From positions 5,296 to 69,295 of the forward strand of contig CALCNX010000121.1 of NCBI GenBank assembly GCA_937899715.1: 64,000 nt of DNA, read 5' to 3'. Below are positions 37,092 through 47,585 of this stretch, piece by piece; within the stretch, counting starts at the first letter, position 1, and every line of letters starts with the position of its first letter. The notes beneath the pieces were generated by a model that worked only from the letters and a program-made list of their open reading frames with translations, was not told the DNA's origin and did no database searches. This stretch comes from an uncultured bacterium. GTDB lineage: Bacteria; Bacteroidota; Ignavibacteria; Kapaibacteriales; UBA4661. The position numbers were made by a program, and so were the translations under genes.

Positions 37092-40000
37092 TTACTTCAC
37101 CACATTCACGCTCTGGCTCACCTGCCCGTTTCCTGTGGTCAGCACCACACGGTAGCTTCCGCTTGCCGTGCCACGCAAACTCGTTTTCATCTGATACTCG
37201 CCCGCTTCTTGTCGTCCCGCCCAGAGACGCTGCACTTCTTCGCCCGCAGCCGTTACAAGCGTTAGAATGATAGTTCCCGGCTCTTGGACAGTGTAGCGTA
37301 TTTCTACATCTTCACGCGCCGGATTCGGCTGCACGGCAAGAATTTTCGGCTGCGCAGCGCCAATCAAGCGCGTTCCACCTGCCCGCGAAACATTTGTCGT
37401 AAAGGTGGCGTTATTCTTTGAAAGCGGCTCCTCAACAATGACTGCCCGCTCCCATTCCTCGCGCTCCTTGGCAGACTTACCCCATTGCAAGCCCGCCAGC
37501 AAAAGCTCCGTTTGGATACGCTCTCCTGCCACTGCGCGGCAGTCTATCGTTGCCAGCAGATCGGAATTACCTTCCCAGCGTGTTTGCACTTCTACCATCG
37601 CTCGTGTGCTACTGCTCGTTCTGAGTTGACGCGCTCCGCCGACCAATGCCAACACTTGCGGGTCAAAGCTGACTTGGGCACGAATTTCAGGCTGGGAGGC
37701 ATTGAAGAGTGTTCTTCTATCGCCCTCAAGGATATACACATCTAGCTGTACGAGGCTTCCCGGAGCCAGATTGTCCTGCCGTGCCTTCACACCGACCGAT
37801 ACCGACGGATTATCCGGATTTACTGCCCGCACCGTTGCCTTCACAAGCGCTGTTGCGGAGTCTTTCACCCCGCCCGCCAACCATTCCACCTGCACCTGTG
37901 CCCGCAAGTCTGCCTCTTGCGGCGCTGTACACCGTACCGTCACAAAGAGTGTATCTTTTGGGTAGAGTGTGATTCCCAAAGCCGCGATATTCTCAATACT
38001 AAATGCAGTAGCATCACTCCTTGATTGCTCCGAGCTATTCGTCGGCAAAAGACGTACTCCGCTCAACTTCACCGTATCCTTGCTCAGGTTAATCACTCGC
38101 AGACTCTGCAATGCCGTTCGCTGCGGACGTGCGGCTTCAAAGTTGACTTCATCCACGCGTAGCGCCCCGCCTCTGCCCTTGAGTGCATTATCAAATCGCA
38201 CCTGTCGTGAGGTTTGCTGCGCGTCCTTATACCAGACTTGCACACTTGCTAATGCTTCACCAGCCGCAACAGGCGTAAAGACAACGTTTATCGGAACCTC
38301 TGCGTTGGGAGCCATTACCACATTTCGTGTCTGATTGGCAAGCGAGAATACCTCTGTATTCGTAATCGCCGTCGCCGAATCCAATGTTATCGCGTTTATG
38401 CCTACATTCACGAGTACGCCATCACCCTTGCGCTGCGTCCCGATGAGCACCCGCCCCGCATCAATCGTGCTAAAACCCACATCCACACCGAGAGGTACAA
38501 TGCGGAAACTCCGCGTCTCGGAAGGAATACCTTCGCTTCCCACCGCCAGCGCCCGAACTCGCCAGAAGTACTGCGCTCCACGCTCCAGAGCTACATCGGT
38601 CGCTTCCAGACGGTATGATTGTTCACTGCTTTGAGCGAGCGCTCCCACCGTGCGGCGAATAAGTACATCCCGCAAGGTGGCATCACGCCCGATGGTGAGT
38701 TCGTATTGCTCTGCCCCCTCCACGCTACTCCACTTCAAGCGCGGACGCACAGCGATATTTTCTGCCTGCTGCGAAGGGAACAGCAACTCCGGCGCATCCA
38801 GAGTTTGGTCAGCTCCCGTTACCACCAGCCTATACGACCGCGTAAAGAGCGTCAACTGCGGCAAGTCCTTATTGGTCGCACGGCACATATACACGCCACT
38901 TTGGAATGCTCGCGCACTCTCCAGCACCAACGTTGGCGATGCTGCACCTTCTAACACCCGCCCGTTTCTGAGCCATTGATATACCGTCTTTGAACCACCA
39001 ATACCGGACGGTATCAGCACACGACTGCTTACACGCACGACCGTATCGCCACCATTACCGATACTATCTTGGGGGACATAATCAAATATTTTCGCACTCG
39101 TATTTGGTTCCAAGCTACCAAATTCTATCTTGTTTCTTCCCAAACGAAGCGTGTTGATCCTCGGTAGTTTTGGCAGACCAGTGAGACCATTGCCCTCAGC
39201 CGTCAAAACCCTGAGACCAGATGTACTCAGCTCTTCCGGCAAACGACCTTCAAAACTATTATTCTCCATAGCTATCGTTGTCAAGGACTTTGCAGTCAGT
39301 GCGGGCATAATTCCTGTAAAACGGTTATTTGCCAAACGCATCGTTGTAAGCGACTCCCAGCCGATAATGCTGGCAGGTAATGTACCCGACAAACGATTAT
39401 TGCTCAGGTTTAGCTGCTCTAAAGCGCTCATCCCGCCCCATTCCGCAGGAATCGTACCTGTCAGTTCATTCGCGCTCACATCCAGAACCCGAAGCGTCTG
39501 CGCGGTTTGCGTCCGCGCAACCAACTTTGTACCAGCCGTACCGCCCGGCGTACCAAACTCCGGCGGTAAGCCGCCTGTGAGCTTGTTATTGTTTACCAAG
39601 AGTTCCTTCAAACTTACCATACCGCCCAACTCCTTCGGTAGTCCGCCCGTAAATTGATTATGCGATAAATTCAGCGTCTGAACCTTATCCAACGTCGCAA
39701 TACAGACCGGAATCAACCCCTCTAGCTTGTTTCGGCTTACATCCAATATCTGCAAATTTTTATACGAGCAGAATACGCCGGACGGAATGCTACCCGTGAG
39801 ACTGTTGCCGCTCATGTTCAAACTCTCCAGCTTTGTGAATCGCGCCAATCCTTGTGGAATTGCACCTGTCAAACCGGAGTTCGACACATCCAAATTGCGG
39901 AGTTCCGTCAGTGGCGATAGCGCACTCACAAACGGCTCGGCAGAAATATTCAGCGCACGATTATTAGTACGAATTCCCGTAATGCGATTGTCCGTCTGCT

Positions 40001-43000
40001 CGATACCAATATCTTTTATGGTTAAGCCCGCAAGCTGCAATGCACGTTCCAGCGCCTCAGTATCTCCCGCTAAGGAAGAAGAAAAGACAAAAGGCTGCAA
40101 GGACACGCTACTACCAAAGGGACTTAAAAGAGTTATCCCGCCCTGAGAACTTGCCGTTACTTGTGCAGACAATGTGATGGTCATTTGGGTCGAAGAGTTA
40201 ATTACAAAACTTCCCACCGGAAGCCCCCCGACCAAAGCATCTGTAACGTGTGTCAAGTTCACCCCCGACACCTGAACCGTCGTGCCGGGTCCGCCGTTTG
40301 CGGGGCTAAAGCTCAGTACCACGGGCTGACCACTTGCTAAGGCAGCATTGATGATTGCAGCCGTCGTGCTAATGCCACCAATGGACGTAAACTGCAATAC
40401 CCCGGCAGCAGGAAGCGGCACACCCGAAACAGGAACGGTGGGCACACGCACGAACAGCTGCCCATTGACGAAACGGAAACTCGCGCTTGTGCTGCCGATA
40501 GCGGCTCCTGTTATCAAATCGAGGTTCTCGCCAGTAACGAGTACCTCGTCGCCCGGGGCGGCATTGGTAGGCATAACGCCTGTGATGGTAGGAACACCGA
40601 CAACAGTGAACAAATTCGCCACCACAGTTCGGTTGAATGCTCCCAATGCGTCCACCGTCACGAGCGCTTGACTCAGACTGGCGTTTGTCCCGCGAAGCAG
40701 TCCTGTGGTTGGTATCAGAACCGTCATTGCAGCTGACGACGAAATAAGATAACTTGCTTTGGTACTGCCGATACTCGTACGCAGCGTCAATTCTTGTATC
40801 AGCTCCAGATTTGCGCCTGTTACCCGAACCTGACCGCCCACTGGGACGACTTTATCGCGTGCTTCGCTCACCACCACCAATCGCAACGGGTCAACTCCAT
40901 TACCCGAACCACCATTCGGGAAAGGACTATACACAAACTGCGTTGCCGAAGTAGCCGTGCCGCCACCGGTGCGCACAGTCAGGAACACCGAGGTCGCTAC
41001 AACCGATGTTAAACTACTTCCCGATTTGTCATTCGCCGAAGCAATAAGCGACGGCACCTGCGCTGGAACAACCACGCTCAGGCGACCGCTATTATTCACG
41101 GTTACTGCCTGCGCAAAAACGTCCCCGAACCGTACTGTTGTGCCCGGTGTGAAGTTTTGCCCTACTATCGTTATCACCGCCCCTGTTGATGACACCGCAG
41201 GGCTAAAACTCGTCAAAACAGGCGCAGCAACAAACGTCAATGCGCTGGTAGAAATAACCGTCCCGCCGGGCGTACTAAGAATAATCGTCGAGGTCGTCGC
41301 CGTAAGCGGAATTTGCGTTGTGAAACTACCGTCAGGGTTATTGGTAATGCTGCCTTGCGGAATATTAACACCACCGATATTTAAGCCATTCAAGCCACCA
41401 AGATTCGTACCGCTTATTGTTATGACCGTTCCTACGCCCGCAGGATTGGGGAATATCCCGCCAATCACGGGCGCGGGCACAAACGTAAAGCTCGAATCCG
41501 ATGCCGCACCGCCCAGAGGACTGCCTACTTGCACGGGTCCCGTGGCTACTGCGCCCACGACCACACTGATTGTCGTGCTGGATAGCACCGTAAAGCCAGA
41601 AACCGCCACGCCGCCAATAGCTACAGCATTCACGCCTGTCAGGTTTATTCCCGTTATCAGCATTGTTGTTCCTTCGCCGCCTATACTTGGCGTAAAGCCT
41701 GTAATACGGGGGCTGCCTTGGATTGTCCCAACAATGGCGTAAAATCGTGGTGTGATATTCGTCACCCCGTCGCTCAAAAGCGAAAGCCCTTGCGGTAAAT
41801 TACTGAGCGTACCACCAACACCAGTGTATAAGCCTGTCTGCGTCTGCGAACTTGCCAGCGAGTTCATCGCAGTAATGCCGCCGCGCGTAACACCCACACG
41901 CGCACCCGTGAACGAGCCGCTCACAGGAGTAAGTCGCCAGTACTCACTTGTACTGAGCGCTCCCGGCACACCCAAAGCGGGAGTACCACCCGCTCCCGTC
42001 GCAAATGCTTCTGCTCCCACCTGTGGCGCGACAGTTCCCGTCGTTGCTTCGGTCAGGGTAAGAGGCAAATAGCTGATGCCGCGACCTATGGGGTAAAATA
42101 TTGGTTGGGTCGTTGTTGGGGTGAGATTGGGACGAAGCTGGCGCACCAACGAACCAGAAACGAAGGACAATGAGTTTCCGCCCACGAGCGCTGTATCGGC
42201 ACTACTTTGAAGCAGAACGCTTGCCCCATTACCAACGCTGACATTCCCACCAAACAAACCTAATTGCTGCGTGATTTGAATTGTACCACTCAGATTCAAA
42301 CTCCAACCACCACGATTCATCGTTAGTTGTGCAAGCTGCGGGATGCTTATAGCTCCGGCGAGTGTACTATTCCCGTCAATCAAAAGCGTATCGGTTGAAT
42401 CCGTCGCAAAGTTCGTAGTAGCACCCAAAAATGTGACACTGCCCGAAAGCCGCAGTCTATCAGCTGCACCGAAGGCAAGTGTACTGTTATTGAGAAGGAA
42501 GCTGCTTTGCAGATGCTTGCTTGCATCCATGCGTACCGAACCGTTGTGAATTTCTACTTGCGCAGACATCACGTGTGGAAACTCTGCGGTTGTTGTGAGG
42601 CGGTTTACGGGAGCATTATATTCCAGTGTTGCCGTTGGTGCAAGGTATTGTATGCCGCTTGGCGAAGTAGCATTCCCCGTGCCCTGTAGTCGCAAGCGAC
42701 CACCGCCATTAATGCGGAACAGACCGTTACTATTGACAGTAATACCATTAGGAATTGTAAGTGTACCACCCGATTCAACTTGCAGTGTCGTGCCGCTCCC
42801 AAAATTTGCAGAGTTTACAAATTGTGCGTTCACTCCTGTAGGAACATAGAAAACGAATCCCGATGTGGTGAAATTTGCAGGGCTGGAACCGCCCCCGCCA
42901 ATCTGTGAATTCCAACTTGTGGCAAGATCGGCAAAACCGGAAACATAGTAAAAGATAGTGGGTGCAGATCCCGCAATAGAAAAGTGCATCGTTGAACCCA

Positions 43001-46000
43001 CTGCCAAACCAATAGACGATGGTGGGTTACTGGTGATACTATTTGGCGTTCCGGGCGTGATAGTACATGGGACTGTTGGTACAAGAGGAAGATAAACCCC
43101 GCCAGGGCCGGGCGAAACTTGTGCTATTTGGCTTCCAACGGCTATGGCGGGAATTCTTCCGAGAGCATAACGAGAATCAACCAAATTATTATTCGCAGCA
43201 GTAATGCGCCAATATTCGGTGGCACTAAGGTTCCCTAAACCTACTCCCGGCGTACCTCCGGGACTGCCGATATTCGCCTCTACATCTATCAGAGGATTCG
43301 CACCCAAAGGCGTTACAGGCGCAACAAGCGAAAACGGCGCGTATTGCCCACTCTTACCGACAGGAAAATCCCACATCGCACCACCTGAATAATTCACGGG
43401 CAAATACCGTTGGAGTGGTCCATCAATAAAAGCAGTTGGTGAACCGCCTACTACTGCACCCGGAATTGCTGCGTTCACTATCGTCAGCGTATTTGTCGGA
43501 TTCGATGTCGTAAAAATCCCATTGGAAAGAGTAAGCTGATTTGCAATGCTCAAAGGATTTGTCAGCGTTGAGCTGGCAGCAATAGTCAGGTTGTACGCTC
43601 CATTGCTGGTAAACCACGTCGCATCCACATTTGGACGCTGAATCATAATGGTAGAGTTAAGCGCTGTTGCATCAATACGATTACCACCTGTAGTTGTAAT
43701 TGGACTGCTTCCGGCAAGTCGGAGCGTAACCCCACTATTAACAATGAGGGAACCAACGACGACATTAATACCGCCTGTAAGCGTCCTTAACCCACCAAGC
43801 TGCGGCGTGCCGTCTTGAATATCCACATCACCATTCATTGTTGCTGGTAATGTTTGGAAATTTACTGTCCCTGTCCAAGCGTAGGTAAACTGCAATACAC
43901 CGCCTGCTAAATACGTGGCAGAACCTGTACCGGTCACTTGTGGCGAAAATCCGAGTGAACCATTAAGCTCCAGGATACCTGAACCAGAAACAGTTAATGA
44001 ACCAGGTCCATTGACTACGAAGGGATTATTCGCCCCACCTATTTCAAGTCGCCCCGAAGTTATGGTAGATGCCCCGGTAAGTGTCGTCGCGGTTGCGCCC
44101 GTAGCTTGATAATGCCCACCATTTACAGTGAATGCACCATTGTATATAAGATTAAAACCATTTGTATTGACAATTCCCCCCGAAAATGTGGCATTGCCAT
44201 TAATCGTTGCTGCCGGAGGGGTATTAAAATAAAATACTGTTCCCGGTGTACGATTCACTGTTACCGAACCGGGCATCACGGTTGGGAATTCTAAAGCTGT
44301 CCCTCCGCCCGAAAGACCATTTATATATTGCAATTGTGCTGTTGGTCCCATATAAGTAACAGTTCCGGTACCTGTGAGATTCACATTACCATTCATAACA
44401 ACAGTGCCGCCGTTATCCACTTGAATAGTAACACCCGGCGACACATTAAAAGTGCTAATGTATGTCGCCGTTTTCCCCGTTTCAATTTCAAAGGTCAAGC
44501 CACTGGTGGTAAAATTAGACGGATTTGCTCCCGAACCGCCGGGGTTTGCCCCCCAACTGGTAAGCAGTGTTGGGTCGCCTACATTGTAGTAATAGGTACT
44601 TGGTGCAGAAGCATATGCGATGAATTTGGGTACCCCGGCTGCGAGGGTTGTTGCGGCAGGAGTTGTCTGAATATTATTTGCTGCAACCGACGCAGTCGGC
44701 AGAGCTGTATATGCTCCGCCAATGGCAGGTGCTTCGGCAAGTGCGGAAAAGGCATTGAATGAGGAGGTAAAACGGTCGGCATTGAAAGCAACACTTGTTA
44801 AATTCACACTTGACGTAAGGCTTATTGCCTGCGATGTAAACGGTGTTACCAGTGCTCCAGAAGCAGTCTTACCGCCGGCACTGGGGCTTGCAACAGCAGA
44901 GACTGTTCCAGCACCTGCGGCAGTTTCATTGAGAATAATTGCTAAATTTTCTGTTGCGCTGCTTCCTATTGGAAAGCTATAGTTACTGGCACCTGCCGAT
45001 ATTGCACGAGTAAGCGTACCGACTATCCAGCTTTGATTGCTTACAAAAGTAATAGCACCCGTACTTGGATTATTGACGGTAAAGCCGCCTGCGCTTGCGT
45101 CCAGAATCCCCTGTGTGAGAGTAAGTGTTCCGGCGACAGGTAAAGAACGAAAAGCAGGGAGTGTTACAATGTCGGTAACGGCAGATTTATTGATAATCAG
45201 GTTCGTTGGTCCTGATGCGGGGAACTCCGTGGCGGAAGGATTATTATTGTTTGGACCACTGTACGTTAGAGTTGAGCCGGGATTGTAGGTAACGGATCCT
45301 CCACCGGTAATAGCAGCAATATTGGGTGCCGTATTATTTAGGTCAACCCCTCCGGTAACCGCAAGTCCGGTACCGCCGCCAAGAGTTAAATTGTTACCGG
45401 ACACTCTTAGTACGCCGTTGACAGGAACAACCACACTATTCGCCCCAGGACCATTAACAACATTAGCACAACCATTTGCAACAGTTCCGGCAAGAGTAAG
45501 GGTATTTGTGCCAGTGCTAAATTGCCCACCACCAGCACCGCCTAGAGTCAACGACCCATGAACGGTTTTCAATGAGTTCAAAGTCAGCGAAGCATTTGCA
45601 GTAAATGTCACAGTGACATCCCCGTTCATCGTCACGGGAAATTCTTGCCCTGTTACGCTTGGCGGTACGTTATTACTAACAATATACCCCAAACCACCGC
45701 GCGGCGATGCAGGACCCGCATACGTTGGTACACCGGTCCATGTACTGTTTGGCGGCATATCCATAATGATACCCGTAGCACCGCCAGCAATGATAACATT
45801 CGTACCACCGGAAACAGGTCCGGCAGTACCGCCAGCAAGGATTCTCCCTGTACCGCTAATATTGCATACAGCGTTGAATTGTGTGCTGGTGGTATTAGTA
45901 CGAAGATTAAAATTCCCACCGAGAATTGTTATCGTACCATTAAAGATCTGTGCTTGAGCAGGAATATTGACCGATGAGCCACCGCCTTTATTCACAATAA

Positions 46001-47324
46001 TGTTACCGGGCATTGTTGGTGGAAGCTCTATTCCTGCAGTTACACCGGGTCCGATGTATCGCAGATTGGAACCAACATCATATTGAGTCGTCCCAGCGCC
46101 ACTAAGAGATATACTACCATCAATTTCAAGCGTTGCCCCCGAATATACATGAATAGCATTAGCGGGAGTGAGCGTACCACCGCTACGCAAACTTAGTGTT
46201 GGCGAGCCGCATGAACCTATGCCTAATTGCTGACCTGCAGCAACCGTTAGCGCACCGTATAATGTCAGATTGCTACCCAAGCCCATTCCAGCTGAATTAA
46301 GAACCAGCGTATTCAAATCTTGAGGTGCAACAAAATTTATGCAGCTACAGAGTTGTGCAACAGCTCCCATAAAACGTAATGAAGCGCTACTATTACCCTG
46401 AAAAGAACCACTCCAGCAGTAACTTCCTGCAAATAAATCCAGAATAGTATTTGTATTAAATGCCAAGACTTGACCGGGGCTGATGGTCATACCACCATAG
46501 AGCTGGTAGGTTAGTCCGGCACCAAGTGTTACACCACCACTATTATTAACAGTAATATTGGCATTCATCGCAGCACCTGTCGGGATTTCTACCCCAACCG
46601 TCTTAGCTACGCCCCCAATATAATCTAGTTTTGATCCAAGGACATAGACAGGTGAATTCCCTGTTATTGCACCATTATCAACAATACGAATAACATTAGG
46701 CATCATACCGCCAACATTGATTGTACCTCCATTATTAACTATACCCCCGCCGTTAATAATCAAAGAAATAATAGAAGAGGCACCATGGTCAATGTTAATT
46801 GTTCCATTATTGGTAATGGTTCCCGTTGCGCCAACAGTTGTTGTCGCACCCCAAATATAACCCAATGTTGACCCTGGATTAATGGTAACCGCACCATTGA
46901 TAGTAACGTTATTCCCATTTGCCACAAAGCCCGCATTACCTTGAAATTGCAAGGTTGCCCCAGCGGCAACCGTTAGGGTTGAAGGTGTTTGAAAGTCAAG
47001 GTTTACCGCACCATTTACAAAGCTACCGGGTCCGGTTAGAGTAAGGGAACAAGCTGCTCCAACAAAAAAACCAACACTGCGCCCTGTAATTTGAATAGAA
47101 TTCAAAGAAAGTGTCGCAGGCGCACTATTAATTGCAACGGCAGCGCCAGCAGTAAAAACTGCGTCATCTCCCGTTGTTGGGAACGGCATCCCCCCCCAAT
47201 TATTGTTATCAGTCCACACACCAGCTGCACCGCCGCCTGTCCACGTGCGCGTAGCAGAGAGAAGATTATTTGGAAAAACGGTAAGCGCAAGCAGACACAG
47301 AATTAATGTACAAAACTTTTTCAT
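37092..47324 (-). CDS. Giant protein C: T9SS-exported beta-helix, TIG and LRR protein (3410 aa)
   Basis: The signal peptide is residues 1-24 (MKKFCTLILCLLALTVF, cleavage near LLSA). The N-terminal half is beta-helix-like with many ITVNNSGG-type turns, and includes two YYxxGxxxLxTSW modules (about 911 and 1452). The end of each beta-helix block has the FPxGK...YLP and SxxEYWR elements seen in the paralogues. The shared C-terminal half follows: six TIG domains (1870-2414), LRRs (2432-2740), an Ig-like domain (YQWLR...YMCRATN), FN3-like, ASH-like and cohesin-like domains, and a T9SS type A sorting domain (about 3327-3410; VQPNPAREDVEIRYTV). The TIG-LRR part is especially close to that of protein B. 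A run of eight G in codons 43-45 could permit slippage. The start is ATG 47324, at the signal peptide. Confidence 0.88.
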   Translation of the reverse strand: MKKFCTLILCLLALTVFPNNLLSATRTWTGGGAAGVWTDNNNWGGMPFPTTGDDAVFTAGAAVAINSAPATLSLNSIQITGRSVGFFVGAACSLTLTGPGSFVNGAVNLDFQTPSTLTVAAGATLQFQGNAGFVANGNNVTINGAVTINPGSTLGYIWGATTTVGATGTITNNGTINIDHGASSIISLIINGGGIVNNGGTINVGGMMPNVIRIVDNGAITGNSPVYVLGSKLDYIGGVAKTVGVEIPTGAAMNANITVNNSGGVTLGAGLTYQLYGGMTISPGQVLAFNTNTILDLFAGSYCWSGSFQGNSSASLRFMGAVAQLCSCINFVAPQDLNTLVLNSAGMGLGSNLTLYGALTVAAGQQLGIGSCGSPTLSLRSGGTLTPANAIHVYSGATLEIDGSISLSGAGTTQYDVGSNLRYIGPGVTAGIELPPTMPGNIIVNKGGGSSVNIPAQAQIFNGTITILGGNFNLRTNTTSTQFNAVCNISGTGRILAGGTAGPVSGGTNVIIAGGATGIIMDMPPNSTWTGVPTYAGPASPRGGLGYIVSNNVPPSVTGQEFPVTMNGDVTVTFTANASLTLNSLKTVHGSLTLGGAGGGQFSTGTNTLTLAGTVANGCANVVNGPGANSVVVPVNGVLRVSGNNLTLGGGTGLAVTGGVDLNNTAPNIAAITGGGSVTYNPGSTLTYSGPNNNNPSATEFPASGPTNLIINKSAVTDIVTLPAFRSLPVAGTLTLTQGILDASAGGFTVNNPSTGAITFVSNQSWIVGTLTRAISAGASNYSFPIGSSATENLAIILNETAAGAGTVSAVASPSAGGKTASGALVTPFTSQAISLTSSVNLTSVAFNADRFTSSFNAFSALAEAPAIGGAYTALPTASVAANNIQTTPAATTLAAGVPKFIAYASAPSTYYYNVGDPTLLTSWGANPGGSGANPSNFTTSGLTFEIETGKTATYISTFNVSPGVTIQVDNGGTVVMNGNVNLTGTGTVTYMGPTAQLQYINGLSGGGTALEFPTVMPGSVTVNRTPGTVFYFNTPPAATINGNATFSGGIVNTNGFNLIYNGAFTVNGGHYQATGATATTLTGASTITSGRLEIGGANNPFVVNGPGSLTVSGSGILELNGSLGFSPQVTGTGSATYLAGGVLQFTYAWTGTVNFQTLPATMNGDVDIQDGTPQLGGLRTLTGGINVVVGSLIVNSGVTLRLAGSSPITTTGGNRIDATALNSTIMIQRPNVDATWFTSNGAYNLTIAASSTLTNPLSIANQLTLSNGIFTTSNPTNTLTIVNAAIPGAVVGGSPTAFIDGPLQRYLPVNYSGGAMWDFPVGKSGQYAPFSLVAPVTPLGANPLIDVEANIGSPGGTPGVGLGNLSATEYWRITAANNNLVDSRYALGRIPAIAVGSQIAQVSPGPGGVYLPLVPTVPCTITPGTPNSITSNPPSSIGLAVGSTMHFSIAGSAPTIFYYVSGFADLATSWNSQIGGGGSSPANFTTSGFVFYVPTGVNAQFVNSANFGSGTTLQVESGGTLTIPNGITVNSNGLFRINGGGRLRLQGTGNATSPSGIQYLAPTATLEYNAPVNRLTTTAEFPHVMSAQVEIHNGSVRMDASKHLQSSFLLNNSTLAFGAADRLRLSGSVTFLGATTNFATDSTDTLLIDGNSTLAGAISIPQLAQLTMNRGGWSLNLSGTIQITQQLGLFGGNVSVGNGASVLLQSSADTALVGGNSLSFVSGSLVRQLRPNLTPTTTQPIFYPIGRGISYLPLTLTEATTGTVAPQVGAEAFATGAGGTPALGVPGALSTSEYWRLTPVSGSFTGARVGVTRGGITAMNSLASSQTQTGLYTGVGGTLSNLPQGLSLLSDGVTNITPRFYAIVGTIQGSPRITGFTPSIGGEGTTMLITGINLTGVNAVAIGGVAVSGFTVLSSTTISVVVGAVATGPVQVGSPLGGAASDSSFTFVPAPVIGGIFPNPAGVGTVITISGTNLGGLNGLNIGGVNIPQGSITNNPDGSFTTQIPLTATTSTIILSTPGGTVISTSALTFVAAPVLTSFSPAVSSTGAVITIVGQNFTPGTTVRFGDVFAQAVTVNNSGRLSVVVPAQVPSLIASANDKSGSSLTSVVATSVFLTVRTGGGTATSATQFVYSPFPNGGSGNGVDPLRLVVVSEARDKVVPVGGQVRVTGANLELIQELTLRTSIGSTKASYLISSSAAMTVLIPTTGLLRGTNASLSQALVTVDALGAFNRTVVANLFTVVGVPTITGVMPTNAAPGDEVLVTGENLDLITGAAIGSTSASFRFVNGQLFVRVPTVPVSGVPLPAAGVLQFTSIGGISTTAAIINAALASGQPVVLSFSPANGGPGTTVQVSGVNLTHVTDALVGGLPVGSFVINSSTQMTITLSAQVTASSQGGITLLSPFGSSVSLQPFVFSSSLAGDTEALERALQLAGLTIKDIGIEQTDNRITGIRTNNRALNISAEPFVSALSPLTELRNLDVSNSGLTGAIPQGLARFTKLESLNMSGNSLTGSIPSGVFCSYKNLQILDVSRNKLEGLIPVCIATLDKVQTLNLSHNQFTGGLPKELGGMVSLKELLVNNNKLTGGLPPEFGTPGGTAGTKLVARTQTAQTLRVLDVSANELTGTIPAEWGGMSALEQLNLSNNRLSGTLPASIIGWESLTTMRLANNRFTGIMPALTAKSLTTIAMENNSFEGRLPEELSTSGLRVLTAEGNGLTGLPKLPRINTLRLGRNKIEFGSLEPNTSAKIFDYVPQDSIGNGGDTVVRVSSRVLIPSGIGGSKTVYQWLRNGRVLEGAASPTLVLESARAFQSGVYMCRATNKDLPQLTLFTRSYRLVVTGADQTLDAPELLFPSQQAENIAVRPRLKWSSVEGAEQYELTIGRDATLRDVLIRRTVGALAQSSEQSYRLEATDVALERGAQYFWRVRALAVGSEGIPSETRSFRIVPLGVDVGFSTIDAGRVLIGTQRKGDGVLVNVGINAITLDSATAITNTEVFSLANQTRNVVMAPNAEVPINVVFTPVAAGEALASVQVWYKDAQQTSRQVRFDNALKGRGGALRVDEVNFEAARPQRTALQSLRVINLSKDTVKLSGVRLLPTNSSEQSRSDATAFSIENIAALGITLYPKDTLFVTVRCTAPQEADLRAQVQVEWLAGGVKDSATALVKATVRAVNPDNPSVSVGVKARQDNLAPGSLVQLDVYILEGDRRTLFNASQPEIRAQVSFDPQVLALVGGARQLRTSSSTRAMVEVQTRWEGNSDLLATIDCRAVAGERIQTELLLAGLQWGKSAKEREEWERAVIVEEPLSKNNATFTTNVSRAGGTRLIGAAQPKILAVQPNPAREDVEIRYTVQEPGTIILTLVTAAGEEVQRLWAGRQEAGEYQMKTSLRGTASGSYRVVLTTGNGQVSQSVNVVK
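39105..40030 (-). repeat. Plant-type leucine-rich repeats of protein C
   Basis: About 12 units such as LRVLDVSANELTGTIPAEWG, with the shared C-x21-C pair (within 39700-39775) and a non-LRR loop (about 39490-39555). Confidence 0.85.
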
Positions 47325-47380
47325 TTGACCACCACGAGAGAATGAGGTTTGGAGAGAATATGCTGAGAATGACAGCAATC

Positions 47381-47443
47381 AATGTACAAGAAATCATGCG
47401 AAAAATCAAATACTTTGGGGCGAAACGACACCAGAGAGGGGCG
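47381..47443 (-). promoter_or_regulatory. Promoter of giant gene C with TTTGGGGCGAAA box and second G-tract
   Basis: On the reverse strand, -35 TTGATT (47404-47409) and -10 TACATT (47381-47386) have a 17-bp spacer. The box TTTGGGGCGAAA (47414-47425, plus-strand sense) starts 4 bp beyond the -35, and a second GGGGCG lies at 47438-47443, 21 bp away. This matches the layout before gene B. The leader to ATG 47324 is about 50 bases. Confidence 0.6.
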
Positions 47444-47459
47444 AGTTGCAGAAGCACCA

Positions 47460-47506
47460 CAATAAAAAAACCACCCGCACGAAGACTATCTCCGCAGAGT
47501 GGTTTT
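47460..47506 (-). terminator. Intrinsic terminator of giant gene D
   Basis: An 8-bp stem AAAACCAC (47499-47506 on the reverse strand with 47467-47474), extended by an inner CTGC/GCGG helix, is followed on the reverse strand by TTTTTTTATTG. It lies about 80 bp after the gene D stop and just upstream of the gene C control boxes. Confidence 0.78.
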
Positions 47507-47585
47507 ACTTACTTCACAAGCAATTATCACAACATTTTGTGAGCAAAAATGAATTGCATTTTTGCTTCATCAACACGAGACTTTA

